Part shown: positions 32,618 through 40,413 of the stretch, piece after piece
How the letters are laid out: each line of letters opens with the position of its first letter
Position numbering within the stretch: the stretch's first letter is position 1
From: Streptomyces sp. 549
Lineage (GTDB): Bacteria; Actinomycetota; Actinomycetes; Streptomycetales; Streptomycetaceae
Length of the DNA: 64,000 bases
Assembly: GCF_030124175.1 (NCBI RefSeq)
Contig: NZ_JASKMT010000010.1
Coordinates: forward strand, 62,001 to 126,000
Direction of reading: 5' to 3'
The notes under the pieces: generated by a model
Seen by the model: the letters and a program-made list of their open reading frames with translations, nothing else
Databases searched by the model: none
Told to the model about the DNA's origin: nothing
Program-made: the position numbers and the translations under genes

Positions 32618-33130
32618 TCAGCCACCCGCCGCAAGGCGGCGCAGCACGCGCCCGCACCGGCGGGCGTACGCCCGCTGGAACACCGGCACCAGCGGGCCCG
32701 CGCACCTGGTCCACCACACGGCGGGCAGGCTGAACGCGGCCACGGTCAGCCACACCGAACCGTCGGGCCGCCACTCGACCGTGAACGCCTCCTCGCCCCG
32801 CACGGGGTGCCCCGGCAGCGTGCCGTAGCCGAACCCGGCGCGCCGTTCGCCGTCGCGCGACCACACCACGCGGCACGGCCCGTGCACCCGCAGCCGTGCC
32901 ACGCCCAGGCCGACCACGACCCGCACACCGCTCTCGGCGCGCGGGCCGTCCGCGTCCACCTCCACGCCCATCGCCCGGTGCATGCGCCACCCCAGGACCG
33001 CGTCCGCCGCCGCCCGGTAGCACCGCCCGCCGTCGCCGACGCGGGTGCGCACCCGCAGGTGCCGGTAGCCGGCGGGGTGCGCGCCGTCGGATGTCGCCCC
33101 GACCTCGGGATACGTCAGCTCGTCCGCCAT
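32618..33130 (-). CDS. DUF1990 family protein
   Basis: This 170-residue protein contains LTYPEVGATSDGAHPAGYRHLRVRTRVGDGGRCYRAAADAVLGWRMHRAMGVEV and GFGYGTLPGHPVRGEEAFTVEWRPDGSVWLTVAAFSLPAVWWTR. This is the conserved pattern of DUF1990, a START-like fold of unknown function. No signal peptide is seen. It lies 86 bp upstream of the ACT-GNAT gene on the same strand. The start ATG is at 33130. Confidence 0.88.
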   Translation of the reverse strand: MADELTYPEVGATSDGAHPAGYRHLRVRTRVGDGGRCYRAAADAVLGWRMHRAMGVEVDADGPRAESGVRVVVGLGVARLRVHGPCRVVWSRDGERRAGFGYGTLPGHPVRGEEAFTVEWRPDGSVWLTVAAFSLPAVWWTRCAGPLVPVFQRAYARRCGRVLRRLAAGG

Positions 33131-33155
33131 CGCCCCATCATCGCCCCCGCGCCGG

Positions 33156-34745
33156 CTACTGGCCGACCCGGCCGGGCTGCAGCACCTTCGTGAACAGCAC
33201 CGCGCCGCCCTCCTCGCGCAGCCGCACCGTCAGCTCACCGCTGCCGCCGTCGATGTCCACCTGCCCGTAGAACTGGCCGCCCTCGCCGGGCGGCACGTTC
33301 GCCCGGTGGGGCGCCTTGAGGAACCGCTGCACCGGCCCGAACGTGCCGTCCATCCGCACCGCCGGGAAGCCGCCCGCGTGCAGCGGCCCGGAGACGAATT
33401 CCCAGAACGGCTCGAAGTCCTTGAACGCGGCCTGCGACGGCTCGTAGGAGTGGGCAGCGGTGTAGTGCACGTCCGCCGTCAGCCACACCGTCCCGGTGAT
33501 GCGCCGGTGCTTGACGAACCGCAGCAGGTCGGCGATCTGCAGCTCCCGCCCCAGCGGCAGGCCGGGGTCGCCCTGGGCGACGGCCTCGAAGTCCTCGCTG
33601 CCGTCGGCCACCACCAGACCCAGCGGCATGTCCGAGGCGATCACCTTCCACACCGCCCGCGACCGGCTCAGCTCGCGCTTGAGCCAGGCGAGTTGGCGTC
33701 CGCCCAGGATGCCCTGGCGGTCGGTGGCCTGCCGTCCCGGGGAGTTGGCGTTGCGGTGAGTGCGCATGTCCAGCACGAACACGTCGAGCAGAGGCCCGTG
33801 CCGCACCACCCGGTAGACCCGCCCCTCGCTGTCGCCGGGCGGCAGCGTGGACAGCGGGAAGTACTCACCGAACGCCCGGCGCGACCGGGCCGCCAGCACG
33901 TCCACGTCCTTCACCCGGTACCTGGGGTCGTCGAGGATCTCTCCCGGGTACCAGTTGTTCACGACCTCGTGGTCGTCCCACTGGGTGATCGAGGGCACCT
34001 GCGAGTTGAAACGCCGCAGGTGCGCGTCGAGCAGGTTGTAGCGGAAGTTGCCCCGGAACTCGTCGAGGGTCTCTGCGACCTTGGACTTCTCCTCCGTGGT
34101 GACGTTGCGCCACACGCCGCCGCCGGGCAGCGCCACCGTCGCCTCGATCGGGTTGTCGGCGTAGACGGTGTCGCCGCTGTGCAGGAAGAAGTGCGGCGAG
34201 AGGCGCCGCATCTCCTCGAACACCGGGAAACCGCCGCGATCGGGGTTGATGCCCCAGCCCTGCCCGGCGACGTCCCCCGACCACAGGAAGCGGACGCCGG
34301 CCCGGCGGCCGACCGGAGCCGTCCGGAACGAGCCGTGAAGCGGCTCGCCGGTGCGCCGCGGATCGTCCGGGTCGGACAGCAGCACCCGGTAGTGCACGTC
34401 CCGGCCGGGAGGCAGGCCGTGCAGCGCGGTCCGCCCGGTGAAGTCGGTGCCGGGACCGACCAGCGGGCCGCGCCAGCGCCGCACCGAGCGGAAGGACTCC
34501 GTCGGCGAGGTCTCCACGGTCATCCGGGCGGGCCGGTCCGCGCGCACCCACACCAGGCCGGACGAGGCGGTGACGTCACCGGTCTGCACACCCCACAGTC
34601 CCGACGGCCGACCGCCCAGAAGCTGGGCGGGCGCCGCCGCGGAGGCACGCGGCAGCGGCAGGGCGAGCGCGGCTGACGCCGCCAGCGAACCGCGCAGCAC
34701 GGCGCGGCGGCCGGGACTGCTGCGGGGGTGGTGTCCGTCGGGCAT
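33156..34745 (-). CDS. phoD: Alkaline phosphatase PhoD-like, Tat-exported
   Basis: This 529-residue secreted phosphatase/phosphodiesterase has a twin-arginine leader (SPGRRAVLRGSLAASAALALP, Arg13-Arg14) ending near ASAAAPA. The PhoD_N domain follows, then LWSGDVAGQGWGIN, HSGDTVYADNP, TQWDDHEVVNNW and WLTADVHYTAAHSYEP, which are the metal-ligand blocks of the PhoD family. It should be exported folded and release phosphate from diesters and monoesters outside the cell. ATG 34745 has a GAGGAGG site. PhoP control is usual for this family, but only one isolated GTTCACC unit is visible upstream. Confidence 0.9.
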   Translation of the reverse strand: MPDGHHPRSSPGRRAVLRGSLAASAALALPLPRASAAAPAQLLGGRPSGLWGVQTGDVTASSGLVWVRADRPARMTVETSPTESFRSVRRWRGPLVGPGTDFTGRTALHGLPPGRDVHYRVLLSDPDDPRRTGEPLHGSFRTAPVGRRAGVRFLWSGDVAGQGWGINPDRGGFPVFEEMRRLSPHFFLHSGDTVYADNPIEATVALPGGGVWRNVTTEEKSKVAETLDEFRGNFRYNLLDAHLRRFNSQVPSITQWDDHEVVNNWYPGEILDDPRYRVKDVDVLAARSRRAFGEYFPLSTLPPGDSEGRVYRVVRHGPLLDVFVLDMRTHRNANSPGRQATDRQGILGGRQLAWLKRELSRSRAVWKVIASDMPLGLVVADGSEDFEAVAQGDPGLPLGRELQIADLLRFVKHRRITGTVWLTADVHYTAAHSYEPSQAAFKDFEPFWEFVSGPLHAGGFPAVRMDGTFGPVQRFLKAPHRANVPPGEGGQFYGQVDIDGGSGELTVRLREEGGAVLFTKVLQPGRVGQ

Positions 34746-34847
34746 GGGGTCCTCCTCAGCGGTGGGGGCTGCCACGCAACACGGTCCCGGACAACGGCCG
34801 TCGGCGGAACGGTGAACGGCGTCCCACCACCCGAGAACCACCCGGGC

Positions 34848-34871
34848 GGCGCCCCCGGACCCGGGGGCGCC
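34848..34871. terminator. GC hairpin downstream of the alpha/beta hydrolase gene
   Basis: GGCGCCCCCGG (34848-34858) and CCGGGGGCGCC (34861-34871) are perfect 11-bp arms. They lie just past the hydrolase stop and upstream of phoD, and probably insulate the two. Confidence 0.6.
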
Positions 34872-34912
34872 CCCACGGCCACCGCACCCACACCCCGTCA
34901 CATGGCGGGCGT

Positions 34913-35749
34913 TCAGCGGGCGGTGTCCGCGATGACGCGCGCCACCCGCGCCGGGTCGTCGCTCATCGGCACGTGGCCGCACCCCGGCAGCCGCACCAGG
35001 CGCGCACCCGGCATGACGTGCTTGGCCCGGACGCCCTGCCGGCGCGGCAGCAGGACGTCGCGGGTACCCCAGGCGATCGTCACCGGGATCTTCGCCAGGT
35101 CCGAACGGAACAGCCCGTCTCCACCCCGGCCCGCGGCGAGTGTCCGCGCGAAGTCCGGCGCGCCGCGCAGCGCGCGGGTCTCGGCGACCACCGCCTCGGG
35201 GGAGCGGCGCCCGGGGCGGGCGTAGATGGTGCCGGTCAGCGCGGCCCGCCCGGCCGGGGTCCGGGCCAGTCGGCGCACGGCGCCGTCCGGCAGCGCCTCG
35301 GCCCCGGCCCGCATGGCCCGCAGCACGGCGAACGCCCAGCGCCGCTCGCCCTCGGTCCAGAACCCGGCGGGGGACAGGGCGGTGACGGACCGTGCCAGCC
35401 CCGCCCGTCCCAGGTGCAGCGCGATCAGCCCGCCCAGCGAGTTGCCCGCCAGGTGCGGACGGTCCAGGTCGAGTTCGGCGAACACGTCCGCGAGCACCGA
35501 CGCCAGCGTCTCCGGGCCGTGCCGCAGCCCGGCGGGCAGGGCCGGCGACTCGCCGAAGCCGGGCAGGTCCAGGGCGATCACCTCATGGGAGGCGGCCAGC
35601 GCGTCCATCACCGGAGCCCAGGCCTGGCGGTGGTGGCCGATTCCGTGCAGCAGCACAAGCGGCTCTCCCGACCCGCGGCGCTCGCAGGCGACCGAGACCC
35701 GCGGACGGTCCTCACGGGTCACCCGCACGAAGGACACCGGCTCGGACAT
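34913..35749 (-). CDS. Alpha/beta hydrolase
   Basis: This 278-residue alpha/beta-hydrolase has an oxyanion-hole stretch LVLLHGIGHHRQAWAPVMDAL, DLPGFGESPAL, the nucleophile elbow LAGNSLGGLIALHLG (GNSLGG, Ser near 103), acid region IAWGTRDVLLPRRQ and catalytic His in LPGCGHVPMSDDP. The triad is complete. The substrate cannot be predicted. ATG 35749 is preceded by GAGGAG. Confidence 0.9.
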   Translation of the reverse strand: MSEPVSFVRVTREDRPRVSVACERRGSGEPLVLLHGIGHHRQAWAPVMDALAASHEVIALDLPGFGESPALPAGLRHGPETLASVLADVFAELDLDRPHLAGNSLGGLIALHLGRAGLARSVTALSPAGFWTEGERRWAFAVLRAMRAGAEALPDGAVRRLARTPAGRAALTGTIYARPGRRSPEAVVAETRALRGAPDFARTLAAGRGGDGLFRSDLAKIPVTIAWGTRDVLLPRRQGVRAKHVMPGARLVRLPGCGHVPMSDDPARVARVIADTAR

Positions 35750-35881
35750 GGGCTCTCCTCTGATTCCTCGACAGCACGACGAACAGCACACCCTGTCAGC
35801 AGCGGCCCGGACGGGAAACCCCGGGGAGGCCCGGTCGGCCACGCGCCCACCTTTCGTTCCGCGGGGGTCCCGTCCACCTGC

Positions 35882-36631
35882 TCAGAGGCCTCCGGCCACG
35901 CGCAGCACCGCGCCGGTGGTGTAGGACGCCTCCTGCGACAGCAACCAGGCGACGGCCCCGGCCACCTCCGAAGGCTCACCGGGCCGCTTCATCGGCACCC
36001 GGTCGGGCTGCCGCCACGGCCGCTGGGGATCGCCCATGGAGGCGTGGATGTCGGTCAGGATCATGCCGGGCTGCACCGAGTTGACCCGCACGCCGTCGCC
36101 GGCGAGTTCCCGTGCGAGGCCCACGGCCAGTGCGTCCACCGCGGCCTTGCTCGCTGCGTAGTGCACGTACTCGCCGGGGCTGCCGGTGGTGGCCGCGGCG
36201 GAGGAGACGGTGACGATCGCGCCGCCCGTCCCGCCGTGCCGCCGCGACATGGCCAGCGCGGCGCGTCGCGCGCAGTAGAGCACCCCCAGCACGTTCACGT
36301 CGATCACGCGTCGCATGTCGGCGGTGGAGGTCTCGGTGAAGCGGCCCAGCGGGCCGGTGATACCGGCGTTGGCCACCAGACCCGTCACCGGCCCCAGGTC
36401 GCGGGTGACGGCGTCGAACAGCGCGTCCACCTCCGGCTCCCGGGCGGTGTCCGCCCGGACCGCGAGCGCCCTGCCGCCCTCGGCCCGTACCGCCGCCGCC
36501 ACCCGCTCCGCGGCGTCCGCGTCCCGCTCGTAGGCGACGCCCACCGCGTGCCCGTCGCGCGCCAGCCGCAGCGCGACCGCCGCGCCGATCCCTCGGCTGC
36601 CCCCGGTGACCACCGTGACCTGCTGCTCCAT
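35882..36631 (-). CDS. SDR family oxidoreductase
   Basis: This 249-residue classical SDR has TGGSRGIG near residues 9-16, VANAG at about 87-91 (variant of NNAG), Ser in TVSSAAATTGS and the YAASK Tyr-Lys pair near 157. The C-terminus ASYTTGAVLRVAGGL is typical. It belongs with glucose-dehydrogenase/3-ketoacyl reductase-like proteins, but the substrate is unknown. AGGAGAG precedes ATG 36631. It is divergent from the GntR regulator, which starts about 200 bp away. Confidence 0.88.
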   Translation of the reverse strand: MEQQVTVVTGGSRGIGAAVALRLARDGHAVGVAYERDADAAERVAAAVRAEGGRALAVRADTAREPEVDALFDAVTRDLGPVTGLVANAGITGPLGRFTETSTADMRRVIDVNVLGVLYCARRAALAMSRRHGGTGGAIVTVSSAAATTGSPGEYVHYAASKAAVDALAVGLARELAGDGVRVNSVQPGMILTDIHASMGDPQRPWRQPDRVPMKRPGEPSEVAGAVAWLLSQEASYTTGAVLRVAGGL

Positions 36632-36724
36632 GGAGTCTCTCCTGTGTCCCGCCCCGCGCCGGCTGCCCTCGCGCCGGCACCGCGGTGACGCTATCGGACG
36701 TCCGGCACCGCCGACGCGGAGGCA

Positions 36725-36738
36725 TTGGTCTTGACCAA
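36725..36738. promoter_or_regulatory. dre-like GntR/HutC operator
   Basis: TTGGTCTTGACCAA has 6-bp perfect inverted arms. Its core TGGTCTTGACCA differs by one base from TGGTCTAGACCA, the core of the DasR-responsive element known in Streptomyces. It overlaps the -35 of the promoter that reads into the DasR-like gene, so binding would block transcription. Confidence 0.6.
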
Positions 36739-36759
36739 AGGGGCGGGTCGTCCTATGGT
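36731..36759 (+). promoter_or_regulatory. HrdB-type promoter of the GntR gene
   Basis: TTGACC (36731-36736), a 17-bp spacer and TATGGT (36754-36759) precede the GntR gene. A leader of about 70 nt with GGAGG before GTG 36837 follows. Confidence 0.65.
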
Positions 36760-36836
36760 CACAGGGCATACGCAACAACCTTTAAAAAAGAAGCACGCAT
36801 AAACCCGTCGGCGACACGGCGATTGCGGAGGCAAGG

Positions 36837-37568
36837 GTGGGGACCACGCAGTTGGAGACGGTGCCGGAGCCCAAGTACTGGCACCTCAAGACGGTGTTGT
36901 CGGAGGCACTGGACTCCGAGTTCGCCGTCGGGCAGATCCTGCCCAACGAGCGCGACCTCGCCGCCCGCTACGGAGTGGCCAGGGCCACGCTGCGGCAGGC
37001 GCTGGAGCAGCTGGAGTTCGAAGGGCGTCTGCAGCGCCGCCGGGGAGTGGGCACCACCGTCGCCCCGCCGCGGGTCGGCGTGGACATCGCCCCCGTGCAG
37101 GGCAGCTGGCCCGGCGCTCCCGGTGACGCCTGGCAGGTCGAGGACTGCACCGAGACCTCGCCGCCCGCCGCGGTGGCCCGCCTGCTGGACCTCGTCGACG
37201 GCGAGACGGTGCACGTCGTGCGCCGCGCCCGGACATCACACGGCCAGCCGCTCGCCGCCGAACTGCTCTACGTGCCGCTCGACGGTCCGCGCAGCGGAGC
37301 GGACGACGGCGCCGCCCGCGGCCAGGCCGTGCTGCGTGCCCTGCACCGCGACCCGCTCGACGGCCAGGACCGTTCGGTGGAGCTGGGCTCCGCCGGCGCC
37401 GAGGACGCCCGGCAGCTCGACCGGCTGCCCGGAGCCCCGGTGCTCGTGGTCACCACGCGTTACCTCTCCGGCGGCCGCGTCGCAGCCGTGGCCGTCTCCA
37501 CCTACCGCGCCGACACCTGCCGGCTCACCTTCGGCGAGACCGGCGGCATGGAACTGCTCGCCAGCTGA
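36837..37568 (+). CDS. GntR/HutC family regulator (DasR-like) with UTRA domain
   Basis: This 243-residue regulator has a GntR winged helix (LPNERDLAARYGVARATLRQALEQLEFEGRLQRRRGVGTTV, about residues 34-75). A UTRA effector domain with VHVVRRARTSHGQPLAAELLYVPL and a C-terminal VLVVTTRYLSGGRVAAVAVSTYRADTCRLTF follows. HutC-subfamily proteins such as DasR sense phosphosugars. The dre-like palindrome in its own promoter suggests autoregulation or DasR control. The sugar ligand is not known. Confidence 0.88.
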   Translation: MGTTQLETVPEPKYWHLKTVLSEALDSEFAVGQILPNERDLAARYGVARATLRQALEQLEFEGRLQRRRGVGTTVAPPRVGVDIAPVQGSWPGAPGDAWQVEDCTETSPPAAVARLLDLVDGETVHVVRRARTSHGQPLAAELLYVPLDGPRSGADDGAARGQAVLRALHRDPLDGQDRSVELGSAGAEDARQLDRLPGAPVLVVTTRYLSGGRVAAVAVSTYRADTCRLTFGETGGMELLAS

Positions 37569-37642
37569 GCCCACTCGGGTCGGACCCCTGCCTCCGCGCG
37601 GCGGGAGCGGGGGAGAGGCCACGGCGCGCAGGAGGGCAGGCA

Positions 37643-38512
37643 GTGACGGACGGACTCGCCCGCGCAGCTGAACCAGCCGTTCGGCTGCGTCCTGACTTCC
37701 ACCCCGCAGCGATCCTCTCCCGCAGTGGCAAGTCCCTGCTCATCGCCGGACACAGCGACGACGGCCCCACCGTCGCCAAACTGCTGACCGACCACACGCC
37801 GTTGTGGGCCGACAAGTGCCTCGCGGAGATCCGCGCCTACGAAGCATTCGGGCGCACTCCGCCGCCCGTCCGCGTGCCTCGGTTGATCGCCGCCGACGCA
37901 CACCGGCACGTCCTGCTCATCGAGCACGTCAGAGGTCGCCCGCCCCTCTCCGATCGCTGGTCCCCGCACCCTCTGCGCCCGGCAGACCTCGCCGCGATGC
38001 TCATTGCGCTGTGCTGCTTCTCCCGCTGGCAGCCACCGCCCGGGGCCTTCACTCGCGCCCCTGACTACCGGGCACGTCTCGAACGGGATCGCAGACGGGG
38101 CGTCATCACCCCGCAGGACCTGAGTGCGCTGACCGATCTTCTGCACCAGGCGGACACTGCCGCGGTACCAGGTCACGGAGACCCGCTGCCGACCAACTTC
38201 CTCCTCACCGCCGACGGTCAGGCGGCGCTCATCGACTGGGAACACGCAGGCCGCTACCTGCCCGGGTACGACCTCGCCCTGCTGTGGATCCTCCTCCTCG
38301 CCACGCCGGGCGCGCGCGAGCACATCGAAGGGCTCATCGCCGCCGAACCCGCCCCCGTCCAGGCCGCCTTCACTCTCAACAGGGCCGTACTCCTCGCCCG
38401 TGAACTCCACAGCCACCTGCAGCTGCCGTCCTCCACGTGGCGCGACGAACGCGTCATGGCACTCCGACGGGATTTCGACCATCTGCGAGAACAACTGCGC
38501 GCCAGCCGGTAG
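37643..38512 (+). CDS. APH-family phosphotransferase (kinase-like)
   Basis: This 289-residue aminoglycoside-phosphotransferase-fold protein carries the catalytic loop PGHGDPLPTNFLLT (H-G-D-x-x-x-x-N) and metal motif ALIDWEHAGRYLPGYDLA. ATP-site features upstream include GPTVAKLL (Lys) and EIRAYEAF. The family phosphorylates diverse small molecules, and resistance is not implied. GTG 37643 is close behind GAGGG-type sequence. Base composition is slightly less GC-extreme than its neighbours. Confidence 0.8.
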   Translation: MTDGLARAAEPAVRLRPDFHPAAILSRSGKSLLIAGHSDDGPTVAKLLTDHTPLWADKCLAEIRAYEAFGRTPPPVRVPRLIAADAHRHVLLIEHVRGRPPLSDRWSPHPLRPADLAAMLIALCCFSRWQPPPGAFTRAPDYRARLERDRRRGVITPQDLSALTDLLHQADTAAVPGHGDPLPTNFLLTADGQAALIDWEHAGRYLPGYDLALLWILLLATPGAREHIEGLIAAEPAPVQAAFTLNRAVLLARELHSHLQLPSSTWRDERVMALRRDFDHLREQLRASR

Positions 38513-38654
38513 CGGTTCGTCGAGCCGCGCTGATTCCCGTTGCCGGGCATGGAGGGACGCGCGTCGGGCGAGGGGTGGGGAGCGGCTCACGGGTGTTTCC
38601 CGAGCGCACAGTGGACGGGATGAGGTGGCTCCGCCCCCCGCCCCGGGGCCGGGC

Positions 38655-39320
38655 TCAGTGCGGCAGGGTCTGCGTGACGCGCCACAGGCGGCGGGGCAGG
38701 TCGCCTTCCTCGAAGGCGTGGACTTCGGTGAGTGACCAGTCGTCGGCCAGGGAGTCGACCAGGTGGCGGGGGAAGAAGTGCACGGCGAAGCCGCCGTGTT
38801 CGAAGACGTCGTCGCCGTGGGCGGTGCCGGTGCCGTAGTGGGCGTCACCTGTGTGCCGGACGGTGTAGACGAGCGTCCCGCCGGGCCGCAGCACGCGGCG
38901 GATCTCGCCGACCAGGGTGTGGATCTCGCGGGTCGACAGGGCCATGCACAGCAGCATGTGGGCGAACACCGCGTCCACGGAGTTGCCGGGCAGCGGTAGC
39001 GGTTCGCGCACGTCGTGGACCGCGGTGGTCACCCGTTCGCTCACACCCCGGGCCCGCGCGGCCTGCTGGAGTTGCTCAAGGCCGACGGGGCTGAAGTCGG
39101 TGGCCTGGACGGTGAAGCCCTCGTGGGCGAAGTGCAGGGCGTCCCGGCCGTGCCCGGCTCCCAGTTCGAGCACGTCACGCGCGCCCGCCGCGCGGAAGGC
39201 ACGGGCGGCGTGCCTGGCGGGGACGGAGGGATCCTCCCCGTACATGCCCGGGTGGGCGCTGTAGGTGTGCTCCCAGTGCTGCCGCTGCGCGGCTGCCAGG
39301 TCCTGATCGTCGTCGCTCAC
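38655..39320 (-). CDS. SAM-dependent class I methyltransferase
   Basis: This 221-residue methyltransferase has ARDVLELGAGHGRDALHFAHEGFTVQATDFS (motif I and the acidic ribose-binding Asp), VFAHMLLCMALS and IRRVLRPGGTLVYTVRH (post motifs). HYGTGTAHGDDVFEHGGFAVHFFPR in the C-terminal third is usual for a Streptomyces subgroup of unknown acceptor. The start is GTG 39320. It faces away from the DUF1304 gene across a region with a very strong inverted repeat. Confidence 0.88.
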   Translation of the reverse strand: MSDDDQDLAAAQRQHWEHTYSAHPGMYGEDPSVPARHAARAFRAAGARDVLELGAGHGRDALHFAHEGFTVQATDFSPVGLEQLQQAARARGVSERVTTAVHDVREPLPLPGNSVDAVFAHMLLCMALSTREIHTLVGEIRRVLRPGGTLVYTVRHTGDAHYGTGTAHGDDVFEHGGFAVHFFPRHLVDSLADDWSLTEVHAFEEGDLPRRLWRVTQTLPH

Positions 39321-39419
39321 GTCCGTACGTCCCCTTCGTCCCGGCAGGCGCGGGGCTCGCCGGACAGCTTATGGGGCCCTGGTCTGGGCGAACGGCGCGT
39401 GGCCTGCCACAGGGCACAG

Positions 39420-39460
39420 TTCTGGACAGGTGTCCATATTTGATGGACACCTGTCCAGAA
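39420..39460. promoter_or_regulatory. Perfect 17-bp inverted repeat, probable double TetR operator
   Basis: TTCTGGACAGGTGTCCA (39420-39436) and its exact complement TGGACACCTGTCCAGAA (39444-39460) are separated by 7 bp. Each arm contains its own GGACA-xx-TGTCC dyad, so the unit looks like two operators placed symmetrically. It ends 13 bp before the DUF1304 start, where binding would block expression of DUF1304 and the coupled TetR fragment. Confidence 0.75.
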
Positions 39461-39473
39461 AGTGGAGCTGATG

Positions 39474-39836
39474 ATGACCGTGATCGCGAACATCCTGGTC
39501 GGCCTGGTGGCTGCCCTGCACGTGTACATCCTGGTGCTGGAGATGTTCCTGTGGGAGCGGAAGCCGGGGCGCTCGCTCTCCGGCTTCGACGCGGAGATGG
39601 CCCGGGCCACCGTGCCGCTGGCCGCCAACCAGGGGCTCTACAACGGCTTTCTGGCGGCCGGGCTGATCTGGGGCCTGATCGCCGCCGATCCGACCGGTTT
39701 CCGGGTGCAGGTCTTCTTCCTGGGGTGTGTGCTCGTGGCCGGGCTCTACGGCGGTCTCACCGCCAACCGGCGGATCCTCCTCGCGCAGGCGCTGCCCGGG
39801 GCGCTGGCCCTCGGCGCCGTGCTCCTGGCCCGGTGA
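39474..39836 (+). CDS. DUF1304 family membrane protein
   Basis: This 120-residue protein has four hydrophobic segments and the DUF1304 pattern: VGLVAALHVYILVLEMFLWERK, AANQGLYNGFLAAGLIWGL, VQVFFLGCVLVAGLYGGLTANRRILLAQALPG. The function of DUF1304 is not known, and many copies sit beside TetR regulators. ATG 39474 is placed 6 bp after GGAG; ATG 39471 and GTG 39462 are alternatives. The stop overlaps the start of the TetR-like gene by four bases (GTGA). Confidence 0.88.
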   Translation: MTVIANILVGLVAALHVYILVLEMFLWERKPGRSLSGFDAEMARATVPLAANQGLYNGFLAAGLIWGLIAADPTGFRVQVFFLGCVLVAGLYGGLTANRRILLAQALPGALALGAVLLAR

Positions 39837-40348
39837 CGCGCCCGCTGGAGCAGGTGAGCGTCGCCGCCCTGGTGGGCAGGGCGGGGATCGCCCGGGCCAC
39901 CTTCTACCTGCACCACCGCGGCCTGGAAGCGCTGGCCGTCGACGCCTGCGCCGGCCTGGTGCGAGAGGCGGTGGACGCGCTGCACGCATGGCGCGGTGTT
40001 CCCGACCCGGTGAATCCACTACCCGCGCTGCTCGGCTTCTTCGCCGGGGCCGCCGACCACGTGGCGCTGTACCGGGCGCTGCTGACGCCCGGCGGCGGCG
40101 GGCCGCTGGGCGGGGTGCTGCACCGGGAGCTGCGGGAGCGCAGCCGCAGCGAACGTGCCCTGGCCGGTGCGCCGGAGCCAGACCTGGTCGCGTCGGCGGT
40201 GGCCGCGACGTTCGCCGGGACACTCGCGGACTGGGCCCACGGCCTGATAGACGCCACCCCCGACCGAATAGCCCACCTGGTGTGGCGGCTGCTGGTCGCC
40301 CTGCACCGCACTCCGGTCGGCGGCCTGCCCTCCGGCCCGGCGCGCTGA
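39833..40348 (+). CDS. TetR-like regulator lacking the first DNA-binding helix
   Basis: The 171-residue product starts directly at LEQVSVAALVGRAGIARATFYLHHRGLEAL, which is helices 2-4 of a TetR domain. The usual helix 1 (about 20 residues such as R-x-x-IL-x-A-x-x-L) is missing. The TetR_C-like ligand region (NPLPALLGFFAGAADHVALYRALL) is complete. GTG 39833 overlaps the DUF1304 stop. No upstream in-frame sequence encodes a helix 1. It may be damaged, a fused remnant, or a regulator using only part of the HTH. Confidence 0.7.
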   Translation: MTRPLEQVSVAALVGRAGIARATFYLHHRGLEALAVDACAGLVREAVDALHAWRGVPDPVNPLPALLGFFAGAADHVALYRALLTPGGGGPLGGVLHRELRERSRSERALAGAPEPDLVASAVAATFAGTLADWAHGLIDATPDRIAHLVWRLLVALHRTPVGGLPSGPAR

Positions 40349-40413
40349 CCGGCTGCGCCGGACCGGGGGAGTCGGGGGAGTGGGGCTCGGGCGGGGCGGA
40401 CGGTGGGAGCCGG

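Noticed and set aside
34811..34817. PHO box for phoD (minus-strand GTTCACC)
   Set aside because: Only one 7-bp unit is present; the positions 11 bp to either side do not match, so a PhoP direct-repeat box is not supported.
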